Position numbers and translations under genes: made by a program. The notes below the pieces were generated by a model. The model worked only from the letters and a program-made list of their open reading frames with translations. It was not told the origin of the DNA and ran no database searches. A stretch of 64,000 nt of DNA, taken from Prado023 sp963788325 (lineage in GTDB: Bacteria; Actinomycetota; Actinomycetes; S36-B12; CAIYMF01). Shown here piece by piece: positions 36,254 through 46,673 of the stretch; the first letter of the stretch is position 1; each line of letters begins with the position of its first letter. The stretch covers positions 310,001 through 374,000 of the forward strand of contig CAWBGJ010000009.1 of the NCBI GenBank assembly GCA_963788325.1, in the 5' to 3' direction.

Positions 36254-36586
36254 TCAGCGGCGGGGGCGGTCGGGGCGCCAGACCACCAGGGCGGTGGAGC
36301 GCTCGCGACCCTCGAGGGCATCGAGCCGGCGCCGCATGGCCTCGACATGCTCCTCGAGGTCCAGGATGCGCATGATGCCGGTCAGGTTGACCCCGTCGGC
36401 GGCCAGGCGCTGCACCTCGCGCAGCCGGGCGATGTCGCGCATCGAATACAGCCGGTTGCGGCCCCCGGTGCGGTTGGGCGACACGAGCCCCAACCGGTCG
36501 TACTGGCGCAGGGTCTGGGGGTGCAGGCCGGCCAACGAGGCCGCCACGGAGATCACGTAGACCGGGGTGTCGTCGTCGAAGTCCAT
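36254..36586 (-). CDS. hspR: Heat-shock repressor HspR (MerR family)
   Basis: A 110-residue MerR-type regulator. Winged helix-turn-helix VISVAASLAGLHPQTLRQYDRLGLVSPNRTGGR (about residues 11-43) is followed by an effector-side helix. HspR binds HAIR inverted repeats (CTTGAGT-N7-ACTCAAG) and, with DnaK as co-repressor, shuts the dnaK operon when unfolded protein is low. A HAIR site is present upstream of dnaK at 40578-40598. ATG overlaps the dnaJ stop as TGATG. Last gene of dnaK-grpE-dnaJ-hspR. Confidence 0.95.
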   Translation of the reverse strand: MDFDDDTPVYVISVAASLAGLHPQTLRQYDRLGLVSPNRTGGRNRLYSMRDIARLREVQRLAADGVNLTGIMRILDLEEHVEAMRRRLDALEGRERSTALVVWRPDRPRR

Positions 36587-37827
36587 CAGGCACCTGCCCC
36601 ATGGTTCGGCTGACCAGCCAGCAGGGCAGCGCGCGGATCAGCCTCCTCGGCGGCGCTGACGTAGGCCGCCAACGCCTCCCTGGCCGCCGGGGACAACCCG
36701 CGCGGCACCGCCACCTCGACGGTGACCAGCAGGTCGCCCATCGAGCCGTCGCGGCGGGTCGCCCCTCGTCCGCGGACCCGGAAGGTGCGTCCGCTGGCCG
36801 TGCCCGCGGGCACCTTGAGGGTCACCCGACCACCGCGGGGCAGCGGGACGGGGACCTCGGCGCCCAGGGCGGCCTCGGCGAAGGTCACCGGCAGGGTCAC
36901 CGTGACGTTGTCCCGGGACCGACCGAACACCGGGTCGGCGCCCACATGGACCACGATGAACAGGTCCCCCGGCGGACCGCCGTTCTCCCCGGCAGCGCCC
37001 TTGCCCTTGAGCCGGATGCGGGCGCCATCGGTGACCCCCGGTGGGATCCGTGCGCTGACGGGGCGGGCCGACAGGGCATGCCCGGATCCCCCACAGCTGG
37101 TGCACGGGTTGTCCACGATCATCCCGCGACCCCGGCAGGCGCGGCACGGCTCGGTCAGCGCGAACCCGCCCTGACCGCGCACGACCTCGCCATGACCCTC
37201 GCAGGTCGGGCAGATCCGTGGGGTGGTGCCCGCGGCGGCGCCAGTCCCGGCGCAGGCGGTGCACGGCTCCTGGCTGGTCAGTCGCAGTGACACGGTGACC
37301 CCGTCGAGGGCCTCGACGAAGGAGATCGTCGCCTCGCTCTCGACATCGGCGCCGCGCCGGGCCGGCCGGGCCTGCGGGCGCTGCCCGCCGCCGCGGTTGA
37401 ACAGGCCACCGAGCACGTCGCCGAACACGCCGCCGGCGCCCCCGCCCGCACCTGGCGGTCCGCCCGCCCCGCGGCCCTGCTGGCGCATCTGGGCCAGCAG
37501 GTCGTCGAGGTTGATCCCAGACGCGCCCCCCGGTGCACCACTGCCGCCCGGGAACCGGGCCCCACCGGGGAAGCGGGCCCCGCCCCCGTTGCCGAACAGC
37601 GACCGCGCCTCGTCGTACTCCGCGCGGGTCTTGGCATCCGAGAGGACGTCGTAGGCCTCCGAGACCTCCTTGAACTTCGCCTCAGCCCCGGCGTTGTCCG
37701 GGTTCTTGTCCGGGTGGTGCTTGCGGGCGAGGGTGCGGTAGGCCTTCTTGATCTCGTCGGGCGTGGCCTGCTTCTTCACGCCCAGGACCTTGTAGAAGTC
37801 CTTCTCGATCCAGTCCTTGGTGCTCAC
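36586..37827 (-). CDS. dnaJ: Chaperone DnaJ
   Basis: A 413-residue Hsp40 co-chaperone. The J domain (about residues 8-75) holds the HPD motif in LARKHHPDKNPDNAG. A Gly/Phe-rich region with GGARFPGGARFPGG follows, and then a zinc-binding domain with four CxxCxGxG-type motifs (CTACAGTG, CPTCEGHG, CRACRGRG, CTSCGGSG, about 185-250) and the substrate-binding C-terminal domain. GTG start with GGAGG 10 nt upstream. It lies 49 nt after grpE and overlaps hspR by 1 nt. This is the operon-type DnaJ. Confidence 0.96.
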   Translation of the reverse strand: MSTKDWIEKDFYKVLGVKKQATPDEIKKAYRTLARKHHPDKNPDNAGAEAKFKEVSEAYDVLSDAKTRAEYDEARSLFGNGGGARFPGGARFPGGSGAPGGASGINLDDLLAQMRQQGRGAGGPPGAGGGAGGVFGDVLGGLFNRGGGQRPQARPARRGADVESEATISFVEALDGVTVSLRLTSQEPCTACAGTGAAAGTTPRICPTCEGHGEVVRGQGGFALTEPCRACRGRGMIVDNPCTSCGGSGHALSARPVSARIPPGVTDGARIRLKGKGAAGENGGPPGDLFIVVHVGADPVFGRSRDNVTVTLPVTFAEAALGAEVPVPLPRGGRVTLKVPAGTASGRTFRVRGRGATRRDGSMGDLLVTVEVAVPRGLSPAAREALAAYVSAAEEADPRAALLAGQPNHGAGA

Positions 37828-37876
37828 TGCTTCCTCACCTCCGCTCCGGGTCCCGTCCTGTGGCGCATGCGCCGGG

Positions 37877-38592
37877 TCAGTCCGTGCCCGCCACCGACAC
37901 GCGGGCCGGCCGGACGATCCGGCCGTTCATCTCATAGCCGACGGCCAGGACCGTGACGACTGTTGGCTCCGTGACGCCCTCGCGGTCCTCGCGCATCAGG
38001 GCCTCGTGCCGGGTCGGGTCGAACGGCTCGCCGACCGTCCCGAAGCTGGTGAGGCCCAGGCGGGCCACGGTGGCCTCCAGGGACTCCCCGACGCTGCGGA
38101 AGCCGCCGACCAGCTCGTCGTGGTCGCGCGCCCGGCCGATGTCGTCGAGGATCGGCAGCAGCTCGGCCAGGGTGGACTCGACCGCGCGCTGACGGATCAG
38201 GTCCCGGTCGCGCTCGACGCGCTTGCGGTAGTTGGAGTACTCCGCATGCACGCGCTGCAGGTCGGTGATCAGTGCGGCGACCTGTGGGTCGAAGGCAGCA
38301 CCAGAGGCTCCGGCAGCAGCCAGGTCGGCCTCGGCCGAGCTGAACTCCGCCTCGATCGCCTCGGCATCCAGCGCCTCAGCGAGCAGCGCGTCGGACTCGG
38401 CCTGCGCGGAGGTGGTGGGCTCCACCACCTCGCCGTCCACGACGTCACCCTCGAGGACCTCGCCGTCGACGACGTCGCCACCGTCCCCGACCTCGCTGTC
38501 CACTGCCTCCCTGTCCCCGACATCGGGCTGCTGCTCGGCGCCGCCACCCCCCACCGGGTCCTCCGGCGGGGGGGTGGCGCCGTGCTGCTCGG

Positions 38593-38596
<4 letters not shown>
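37877..38596 (-). CDS. grpE: Nucleotide-exchange factor GrpE
   Basis: A 239-residue dimeric factor that releases ADP from DnaK. The first 95 residues are a disordered acidic region rich in GDxVDGEV units. The family domain follows: coiled coil around AALITDLQRVHAEYSNYRKR (about 105-125), then LLPILDDIGRARDH and the beta domain ending GYEMNGRIVRPARVSVAG. GTG start overlaps the dnaK stop as GTGA, so translation is coupled. The acidic head is longer than in most GrpE proteins. Confidence 0.95.
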
Positions 38597-40464
<1,868 letters not shown>

Positions 40465-40532
40465 GTGGGGTGTTCCCTTTCATTCGGGTGCCCCACCGGA
40501 ACTGACCGCTGGGGACTCAGGTGACACAAGCG

Positions 40533-40561
40533 ATTATGCTCCGGCTCCGGACTTATGTCAA
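40533..40561 (-). promoter_or_regulatory. Consensus promoter of the dnaK operon
   Basis: On the minus strand, TTGACA (40556-40561) and CATAAT (40533-40538) are separated by exactly 17 nt. This is the closest match to the vegetative consensus in the window. It gives a 5' leader of about 60 nt before the dnaK start. Confidence 0.85.
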
Positions 40562-40577
40562 GAACAAAGGCAATCTA

Positions 40578-40598
40578 CTTGAGCCTCCTCGACTCAAG
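40578..40598. promoter_or_regulatory. HAIR operator (HspR-binding site)
   Basis: CTTGAGC-N7-ACTCAAG matches the HAIR consensus CTTGAGT-N7-ACTCAAG at 13 of 14 defined bases. It lies 16 nt upstream of the dnaK -35 and about 130 nt before the start of the divergent stress-domain/M23 gene, so it could affect both. Confidence 0.88.
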
Positions 40599-40730
40599 TA
40601 TCCGCCGGCCCGAGCCTGCGCCGTGGGGCACTCCGGCTCGCCTCCTGCCCGGCCCGCCCAGCACACTGTGCCCCACGGTTTCGGGAGGCCCGGCCGGACC
40701 CCGCACGGGGATGACATGCACGGAGCAGAG

Positions 40731-42866
40731 ATGGCGCGCTACCTCACGCAGGGGATTGTGGTCCTGGCGGCCGACCACCCGGGAACCGAGTTCGCGGTGA
40801 ACGCCGGGCTGCAGTACGCCGCGCGCACCATCGTGGTGGCCGACGACGCGGTCCCGGAGGTCGAGGGGGCGCAGTTTGACCGCCCCAAGGGGGGCGCGAG
40901 CGTCGACTCGGCGTTCCGTCGGGCGGCTGCCGACCAGATTCCCTGGGTGGCGATGCCGCGCGACCTGGCCGACCCCCAGACGCTGCTGGCCGAGGTCCTG
41001 ACTGCCACCGGCAAGCGGGTGCGCAAGGACCTGCCGGGGTTCGCCGTGCTGTTCACGGGCCGCAGGGGACGACCGGTCCGGCGGATCCTGGCGATCGTCG
41101 ACCGCACCGACGGTCAACCATCGGGGTTCCTGGTCCTGGCTGCGGTGGTCGCCGCCCAGGCCACCGGCGCCCAGATCGACGTCCTGCTCATGGACAGTCC
41201 CGAGACGTCGGTGACGACCCCGAGCCGGCTGCGCGAGGCCGTGCACGTCACCCGGGAGAAGGACTTCCACGACCAGGCGATCCGCCGAGCCGAGGAGTCC
41301 GGCATCGAGGCCCGATGGATCACGGTGGAGGGCGTGACGGACAAGCCGGCGGTCGTGCTCGAACAACTGGCCGAGGCTGACTACGACCTGGTCATCGACG
41401 ACCTAGGTTCGATCACCCTGGGGGGCAGGCTCGGCCGCTCCAGGCGCATCGAGCAGGCGCTGGACGCCACCGGGCCGGCGGGCATCGTCAGCGCCCTGCT
41501 CGAGCACAGCGACGTGCCCCTGGCGCTCGTGCTCGACGGCGTCCGGTTGGGGCTGCTCCCGCCGGGCGTGGTCAAGGGCGGAGCTGGCGCCGTGCTGGCG
41601 TTCGGGATCCTGGCCAGTTCCGCACCTGCAGCCGCTGCGGGCCCCGGTGCGCTGGCCAGGCAGCAGGAATCGGTGACCCAGACCGTCGATGCCGTCAGCG
41701 CTGCCCTGCAGGAAGCCGCCGCGATGGCCTCGCCCGCCGAGGTCAACGAGGCTGCCTCTGTCGCCGTGGCCGTGGCCACCGGGCAGGAGGGCGACGTGCA
41801 GCTGCCCGCAGCCCAGGGGGCCGACGTGGCTGAGACCGTGGCCCAGAACGCCGAGGAGGTCAGCGACGTGGCCCCCGCCGAGCTCGCTCCGCAGGACCTG
41901 ACCCCGGAGTCCGCGCCGAAGGTGGACTCCTCGAAGGTCGATGTGGACAAGGACGTCACCGCCGATGACGTGTCGCATACCCAGCACAAGTCGAAGAAGA
42001 CCAAGTCGGCCGCCGACGACGCTGCAGACGCCTTCGACGATGCCCAGAAGGCGGCGATCAAGGCGACCGATGCGGCGGCGGACGCGGCCCAGGCCGCAGA
42101 CGAAGCCGCGACCGACCTGCAGCAGGCCGAGCAGGCCTACCAGCAGGCCTCTGCCACCGCGGTGACGGTCGTCAGCGACGCGACCGGGTTGGTCGGGCTC
42201 CTGCCCGGGGGCCCGGACCAGGCCGGGCTCGATGCGGCTGAGGCCCCCAACCAGGCCGCACTCTCCGAGCTCGCCGACCTCGGATCCGAGGCGGTCACGA
42301 CTCTCACCGATTACCAGGACGCGGCCGCGGATGCCGCGGACGCCCAGGCCGAGCTCACGGATGCTGCGGCGGCCGTCACCGAGGCCGACGCGGCCCACAA
42401 GAAGGCCGCGGCCACCGCCAAGGCCACCGAGTCCGCCTACCGGAAGGCCATCGCGGACTCCCGCGCGGCCCCGGTGTCCGGCGGCCATGTGGGCACCGGC
42501 TACGGCGTGTCCGGCTCGCACTGGAGCACCGGACGCCACACGGGCGTGGACTACCCCGCCTCCGTGGGCACCAGGGTGTCCGCGGCGGGCAGCGGCAAGG
42601 TCATCAGCGCCGGGTACGACGGCGCCTACGGCAATCGCGTGGTGATCCAGCACGAGAACGGATACGAGTCGACCTACAACCACCTGTCGCAGATCAGCGT
42701 CCATGTGGGCGACACGGTCGTCACCGGGGACAAGATCGGCGAGGTGGGCGAGACCGGCAACGCCTTCGGCCCGCACCTGCACTTCGAAGTGGCCAAGGGC
42801 GGCGACGGTTGGGGGAGCGGGAGCTTCGTGGATCCCGCCGCGTGGCTCAACGGCGACATCGGCTAG
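40731..42866 (+). CDS. Stress-protein-like / transmembrane / coiled-coil / M23 peptidase fusion
   Basis: A 711-residue protein with an unusual plan. Residues 1 to about 275 look cytosolic with two UspA-like alpha/beta segments (RRILAIVDRTDGQPSGFLVL near 120; DLVIDDLGSITLGGRLG near 220). One transmembrane helix follows (about 283-300). Residues 300-570 are Ala/Glu/Asp-rich and predicted coiled coil. An M23/LytM domain at about 580-705 keeps HTGVD (His603, Asp607), YNHLS and HLHFEV (His682, His684), the zinc set of active endopeptidases. It would cross-talk from cytoplasm to wall peptidoglycan. GGAG is 5 nt before ATG 40731; ATG 40716 is an alternative. Divergent from dnaK across the HAIR site. 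The Usp assignment is the weaker part. Confidence 0.7.
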   Translation: MARYLTQGIVVLAADHPGTEFAVNAGLQYAARTIVVADDAVPEVEGAQFDRPKGGASVDSAFRRAAADQIPWVAMPRDLADPQTLLAEVLTATGKRVRKDLPGFAVLFTGRRGRPVRRILAIVDRTDGQPSGFLVLAAVVAAQATGAQIDVLLMDSPETSVTTPSRLREAVHVTREKDFHDQAIRRAEESGIEARWITVEGVTDKPAVVLEQLAEADYDLVIDDLGSITLGGRLGRSRRIEQALDATGPAGIVSALLEHSDVPLALVLDGVRLGLLPPGVVKGGAGAVLAFGILASSAPAAAAGPGALARQQESVTQTVDAVSAALQEAAAMASPAEVNEAASVAVAVATGQEGDVQLPAAQGADVAETVAQNAEEVSDVAPAELAPQDLTPESAPKVDSSKVDVDKDVTADDVSHTQHKSKKTKSAADDAADAFDDAQKAAIKATDAAADAAQAADEAATDLQQAEQAYQQASATAVTVVSDATGLVGLLPGGPDQAGLDAAEAPNQAALSELADLGSEAVTTLTDYQDAAADAADAQAELTDAAAAVTEADAAHKKAAATAKATESAYRKAIADSRAAPVSGGHVGTGYGVSGSHWSTGRHTGVDYPASVGTRVSAAGSGKVISAGYDGAYGNRVVIQHENGYESTYNHLSQISVHVGDTVVTGDKIGEVGETGNAFGPHLHFEVAKGGDGWGSGSFVDPAAWLNGDIG

Positions 42867-43005
42867 CACGCGGTGGGCACCCCTGGCTGCGCTGTGTCCA
42901 TGTGACCCACGTCACCGGATCACCATTGCCACCGCGCATCCCGGTCCGAGACTGGGCTACTTTGCGCCCACTCTGCCCGACTGAATGGATAAGGGGACTG
43001 TCCGC

Positions 43006-43575
43006 ATGGGACGAATCTGGGCGCTGGCCGCAGGCCTGATCGCCGCACTCCTCGTACTCCTCCTACTCGGACCGCTGGGCGGGCCACAGGTGATGCTGAC
43101 CGCGTCCCTGTGCGTCGGCGCCGGCGCTGCGGCCGCCTACCTCAGCGGCACGGGTCATATGCTCGCCCGCGGCGTCTGGCTGATCGTCGGCGTGCTCTTC
43201 GGGGCCCTCGGGTTCGTCCTGGGTGCCGCGGTGTTCCCGGACACCGAGATCGGGCTGTTCCTCGGTGGGGTGGTACCCATCACGCTCATCGCCCTGGCGA
43301 CGATGTGGACCAAGCGGCAGTCCGACTTCCTGTCCGGAGTCCTGGCGGCAGGCGCGCTCAGCGGGGTCTATGCCACCCGGTTCAACACCGATCCGCAGAG
43401 CTTGAACTACTCGCTGCCGATCGCGATCGGCCAAACGCTGCTGTGCTTGGCACTGGGCTACCTCGCGGGCGTCCTCATCCAGTCCTTCTCGGCAACCGAC
43501 GCTGAGAAGTCCGCGGCTGCCACTGCTGCCGACGTGGTCGACGAGCCCGCGCTCGACACGGAGGTGGCTCGATGA
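43006..43575 (+). CDS. Integral membrane protein, unknown family
   Basis: A 189-residue protein with about six hydrophobic segments (residues 3-25, 30-45, 55-75, 85-100, 115-130, 145-165) and a hydrophilic Ala/Asp-rich tail of about 25 residues. It is not recognised. AAGGGGA lies 9 nt before ATG 43006; ATG 42985 is in frame but lacks a ribosome site. Its TGA overlaps the ATG of the next gene as ATGA, so it is made together with the large surface protein and may anchor, export or assemble it. Confidence 0.75.
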   Translation: MGRIWALAAGLIAALLVLLLLGPLGGPQVMLTASLCVGAGAAAAYLSGTGHMLARGVWLIVGVLFGALGFVLGAAVFPDTEIGLFLGGVVPITLIALATMWTKRQSDFLSGVLAAGALSGVYATRFNTDPQSLNYSLPIAIGQTLLCLALGYLAGVLIQSFSATDAEKSAAATAADVVDEPALDTEVAR

Positions 43576-46289
43576 GGAGCACCACGCAGCGAGCGCTCAC
43601 GCGCTCCGCCGCGGCGGCCGCTGCTGCAGCCCTGGTCATCGCCCCGGGTGCCGCGATGGCCAGCGACTTCCCCCTCGAACCGCGCGAGTCGGACAACTCC
43701 GTGGCGCAGAGCGTGCAGATCCGGGTCAACGCGGACGGCACACCCAACGGCAACGCGGTCGACTTCCGCTGGTCGGTCACCCAGATCACCGCGCAGGGCG
43801 ACCCGAACACCGACATCACCGTCAAGGTCCCCGAGCAGGGGCTGCTGCTGCACAACTTGCAGCAGTTCGGGACCATCCCGCAGGAGGATGGCCAGGGCAT
43901 CTTCGACATCAGCCTCAACGACGTCGGCTTCGGCACGGCGCGCTCTGTGAGCCTGTACCCGCCGGACAAGGACGAACTGCCCGTCGAGCTGAAGGTGGAG
44001 TTCACCCTCGATGGCGAGCCGATCACCGCTGAGGACCTCGTCGGCGAGTCCGGCCTGGTCACGGCGACCTACACCATCACCAACACGACCGGCCAGACCC
44101 TGACGGTCCCGATCACCAGCGTCACCGGTGACGAGATCGAGAAGGAGGTCGAGGCCGACGTGCCGCTCGTCGTGGAGGCCGCGACCCTGCTTCCCCAGAC
44201 ATTCGCTGGCCTCAACACGGGTACCGGATTGGCCGGCGCCGACGGGCGCGGCAACTGGCAGGTCAAGTGGATCGCACTGCCCTTCGCGCCGCTCAGTGCA
44301 GACGGCTCCGCCAAGTTCGGGTGGGCAGCGCACGTGGAGAACGCGACCATCCCCAGCATGCTCATCCAGGTGCTGCCGATCTACATCCCCGAGGGCTCGG
44401 TCGAAGGCAAGGACCCCGCCAGCGAGGAGGCCAAGGAGGCTGCGAAGAACGCAGTCCCGCCGCCGGACGTCAGCGGCGATGTCGCCTCGATCAAGTCGGG
44501 CGTGGCCGACGTCATCGGTGGCCTGGAGACCCTGACGGCCGACGACGGCAGCGAGGACCCCCTCACGACGGTTGAGGGTGACCTCAACGCCTTCTTCGAG
44601 GAGTTCGGGACCAACATCGAGACGATCGGTGAGCTGGTCGACCCGAACAACCCGGATGGGGCCACCGCGCTGGTCACGGAACTGCAGGCCATCGTCACCG
44701 AGGCCTCGGCCACCGTCGACGAGATCGAGTCGTCCGGGATCATCGACGCGATCGACGAGGCCTCGAGCGTCCTCACCCCCGCCAACGCGGAGTTGCTGAC
44801 CGAGTTGGCCGACCCCCTGAACAAGCTGGCCGACAACGCCGACCTGTTCACGCAGCTGGCTGCGACCGCCGACGAGATCCAGTTCCTCGCCGACAACGCG
44901 GCTGCGATCGCCGCGGCGATCGGCCCGGGCTGTTTCAACCCGCCCGGTGACGGTGAGCCGCTGCTGCCGCCGGAGGTCTGTGACAACAAGGACAAGATCA
45001 TCGCGGCCCTCGAATCCGACGAGTTGCAGAAGGCCGCCGACATCCTCAACAGCAACCAGTTCCAGCAGGCCGCGGACATCATCGCCAGCGAGGAGTTCCA
45101 GAAGGCCGCGAACGCCCTGGAGCAGGCCGCGCCATTCCTGGTCCCGCTTGCTGATGCGCTGCAGGTCCTCGACACCCAGCTCCCGGGTGTGATCACTACC
45201 CTCGGACCGGTTCTCGACGCCCTGGACGGTGTGCTGTCCCAGCTGGAGACAGCACTCGTGGGGCTGTCCACGCAACTGGAGATCATCGGCAACGGCCTGG
45301 CGGAGAAGAACGTGGACCTGCCGACCGTGGACGCGGTCCTGGCCGAGATCACCGCGCAGATCCTCGCCTCCGAGGGTGGCCAGCAGGTCACCAGCGGCCT
45401 TGCGCAGATCGACTCGGGGGTCGGTGGCGCGAAGACCGATATCGGCAACTACGTCGCTGAACTCACCGTCGCGCTCCAGGCAGCAAAGGCCCAGGTCGAT
45501 GAGGCTGTGGCTGAGGGCAAGGATGCTGTCGGGGCCGTGATCGACAAGGCCGACACCCTCAAGGCCGAGGTGGCAGGGCTCGTGGTGGCCGCGGGCACCT
45601 CACCGCTGCCCTATGGCGGAGAGCCTGCACAGGCTCCAGAGGGGACCAAGTTGGCTGGCGCCTACGAGTTCCGGATCGATCCGGCTGACTACGAGGCACC
45701 GAGCACCCTGCCGCGCATCCTCATCGCCATCGTCGCCCTGATCGGCGCCGGGCTGCTGGGCAACTGGGCGTACAAGCGCCGCAAGGTCGGTGCGGCGGCT
45801 GCCGTCGCCGGGGCCGAGGCGGGTTCCGACCAGGTTCCCGTCACCGGGGCCGAGGCCGACGCCCAGGACACGTCGGTGATCACGCCAGTGCAGGCCCTGG
45901 CCGGTGCTGGCGTGGGTGCCGCGGGTGCCGCTGCGGCGGCCGGCGCTTCGGATGCCAGCGACGGTGCGGACCTCACCGACGGTGCGGGTGACGTCGCCGA
46001 CGCAGGCGCGGACAGCCTCACCGAAGGGGTGGACACCGTGACCGAGGCTGGCGATGACCTCACCGAGGGCGCCGGCAACCTGGCCGATCAGGCCCAGGAC
46101 GCGGCCGGCGAAGCTGCCGACTCCGTCGAGGGTGCGGCAGGCGCCATGGCCGACCAAGCCCAACACGCAGCCGGCTCCGTCGAGGGTGCGGCCTCGGAGG
46201 CCACCGACGCCGCTGGGGACGCAGCCCAGTCCGCCGCAGACGCAGTCGAGGGCGCCGGCGAGGACCTCGGGGAGAACAAGGCCTGGTAG
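43572..46289 (+). CDS. Large secreted coiled-coil surface protein with membrane anchor
   Basis: A 905-residue protein. Residues 1-30 are a signal peptide (RSTTQRALTRSAAAAAAAAL ... AMA). An all-beta-looking region (about 35-270) is followed by a long helical/coiled-coil region (about 290-690) with repeated (E)LQKAADILNSNQFQQAADII-type stretches and one Cys pair near 455-467. A transmembrane helix lies at about 716-736, with RRK on the cytoplasmic side. The 165-residue tail is built of degenerate Ala/Gly/Asp repeats (GAGDVADAGADSLTEGVD, DQAQDAAGEAADSVEGAAG). The family is not recognised; a phage-receptor-like or spacer/adhesin role is possible. ATGA overlap with the membrane protein upstream. 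Confidence 0.75.
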   Translation: MRSTTQRALTRSAAAAAAAALVIAPGAAMASDFPLEPRESDNSVAQSVQIRVNADGTPNGNAVDFRWSVTQITAQGDPNTDITVKVPEQGLLLHNLQQFGTIPQEDGQGIFDISLNDVGFGTARSVSLYPPDKDELPVELKVEFTLDGEPITAEDLVGESGLVTATYTITNTTGQTLTVPITSVTGDEIEKEVEADVPLVVEAATLLPQTFAGLNTGTGLAGADGRGNWQVKWIALPFAPLSADGSAKFGWAAHVENATIPSMLIQVLPIYIPEGSVEGKDPASEEAKEAAKNAVPPPDVSGDVASIKSGVADVIGGLETLTADDGSEDPLTTVEGDLNAFFEEFGTNIETIGELVDPNNPDGATALVTELQAIVTEASATVDEIESSGIIDAIDEASSVLTPANAELLTELADPLNKLADNADLFTQLAATADEIQFLADNAAAIAAAIGPGCFNPPGDGEPLLPPEVCDNKDKIIAALESDELQKAADILNSNQFQQAADIIASEEFQKAANALEQAAPFLVPLADALQVLDTQLPGVITTLGPVLDALDGVLSQLETALVGLSTQLEIIGNGLAEKNVDLPTVDAVLAEITAQILASEGGQQVTSGLAQIDSGVGGAKTDIGNYVAELTVALQAAKAQVDEAVAEGKDAVGAVIDKADTLKAEVAGLVVAAGTSPLPYGGEPAQAPEGTKLAGAYEFRIDPADYEAPSTLPRILIAIVALIGAGLLGNWAYKRRKVGAAAAVAGAEAGSDQVPVTGAEADAQDTSVITPVQALAGAGVGAAGAAAAAGASDASDGADLTDGAGDVADAGADSLTEGVDTVTEAGDDLTEGAGNLADQAQDAAGEAADSVEGAAGAMADQAQHAAGSVEGAASEATDAAGDAAQSAADAVEGAGEDLGENKAW

Positions 46290-46313
46290 GTATTGACCAG
46301 GCAGTAGCGCGGA

Positions 46314-46341
46314 AGGGCCGTCGGCGAGATCCGGCGGCCCT
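46314..46341. terminator. Hairpin terminator after the surface-protein gene
   Basis: AGGGCCGTCGG pairs with CCGGCGGCCCT (one T-G pair) across a 6-nt loop, 24 nt after the stop. Confidence 0.7.
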
Positions 46342-46439
46342 CCTGCCTGGCGGGCACCCCCGCACCTGCTCCCGCACCCCACAACACCACCCCACCCACC
46401 GCACCCCACCGTGCTCCGCGCCCCTACGAGGACGCGTCC

Positions 46440-46515
46440 CGGGGAATCCGCTCCCGTTCGCCCGATCCGCTCCCCGAATACCGGGAGCGGATCGGCGAAA
46501 GGGGAGCGGATCCAG
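46440..46515. repeat. Nested palindromic repeat, family C copy 2
   Basis: Core 46446-46511. The left half (about 29 nt, ATCCGCTCCC twice) is nearly the reverse complement of the right half (GGGAGCGGAT twice). It matches copy 1 at 936-1010 over about 75 nt with only a few differences. Confidence 0.88.
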
Positions 46516-46574
46516 TGCGCTGGGCGGGGTGGGCGGCGGAACACCCGGATTGTCCGCCGCGTCGCGTGATCCGC

Positions 46575-46580
46575 TATGTT
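46575..46580 (+). promoter_or_regulatory. -10 box of the Fe-S oxidoreductase gene
   Basis: TATGTT (TANNNT) in an otherwise GC-rich gap, about 93 nt before ATG 46674. Confidence 0.4.
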
Positions 46581-46673
46581 ACCGACCAGTAGGGTCCCCT
46601 CACGGTGGCCTGTCACACCCTCGGGCGAGAATGTGGGTGCGGCGGGACACCCCTGGCCAGGAGGATGGCGAAC

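Larger units (their letters stand above)
46290..46673. other. 384-bp gene-free region with terminator and repeat C
   Basis: It holds the hairpin terminator of the surface-protein gene (46314-46341), copy 2 of palindromic repeat C (46440-46515), and a TATGTT -10 box at 46575-46580 with a weak TTGTCC 19 nt upstream for the Fe-S oxidoreductase gene. No coding frame is evident. Confidence 0.6.
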
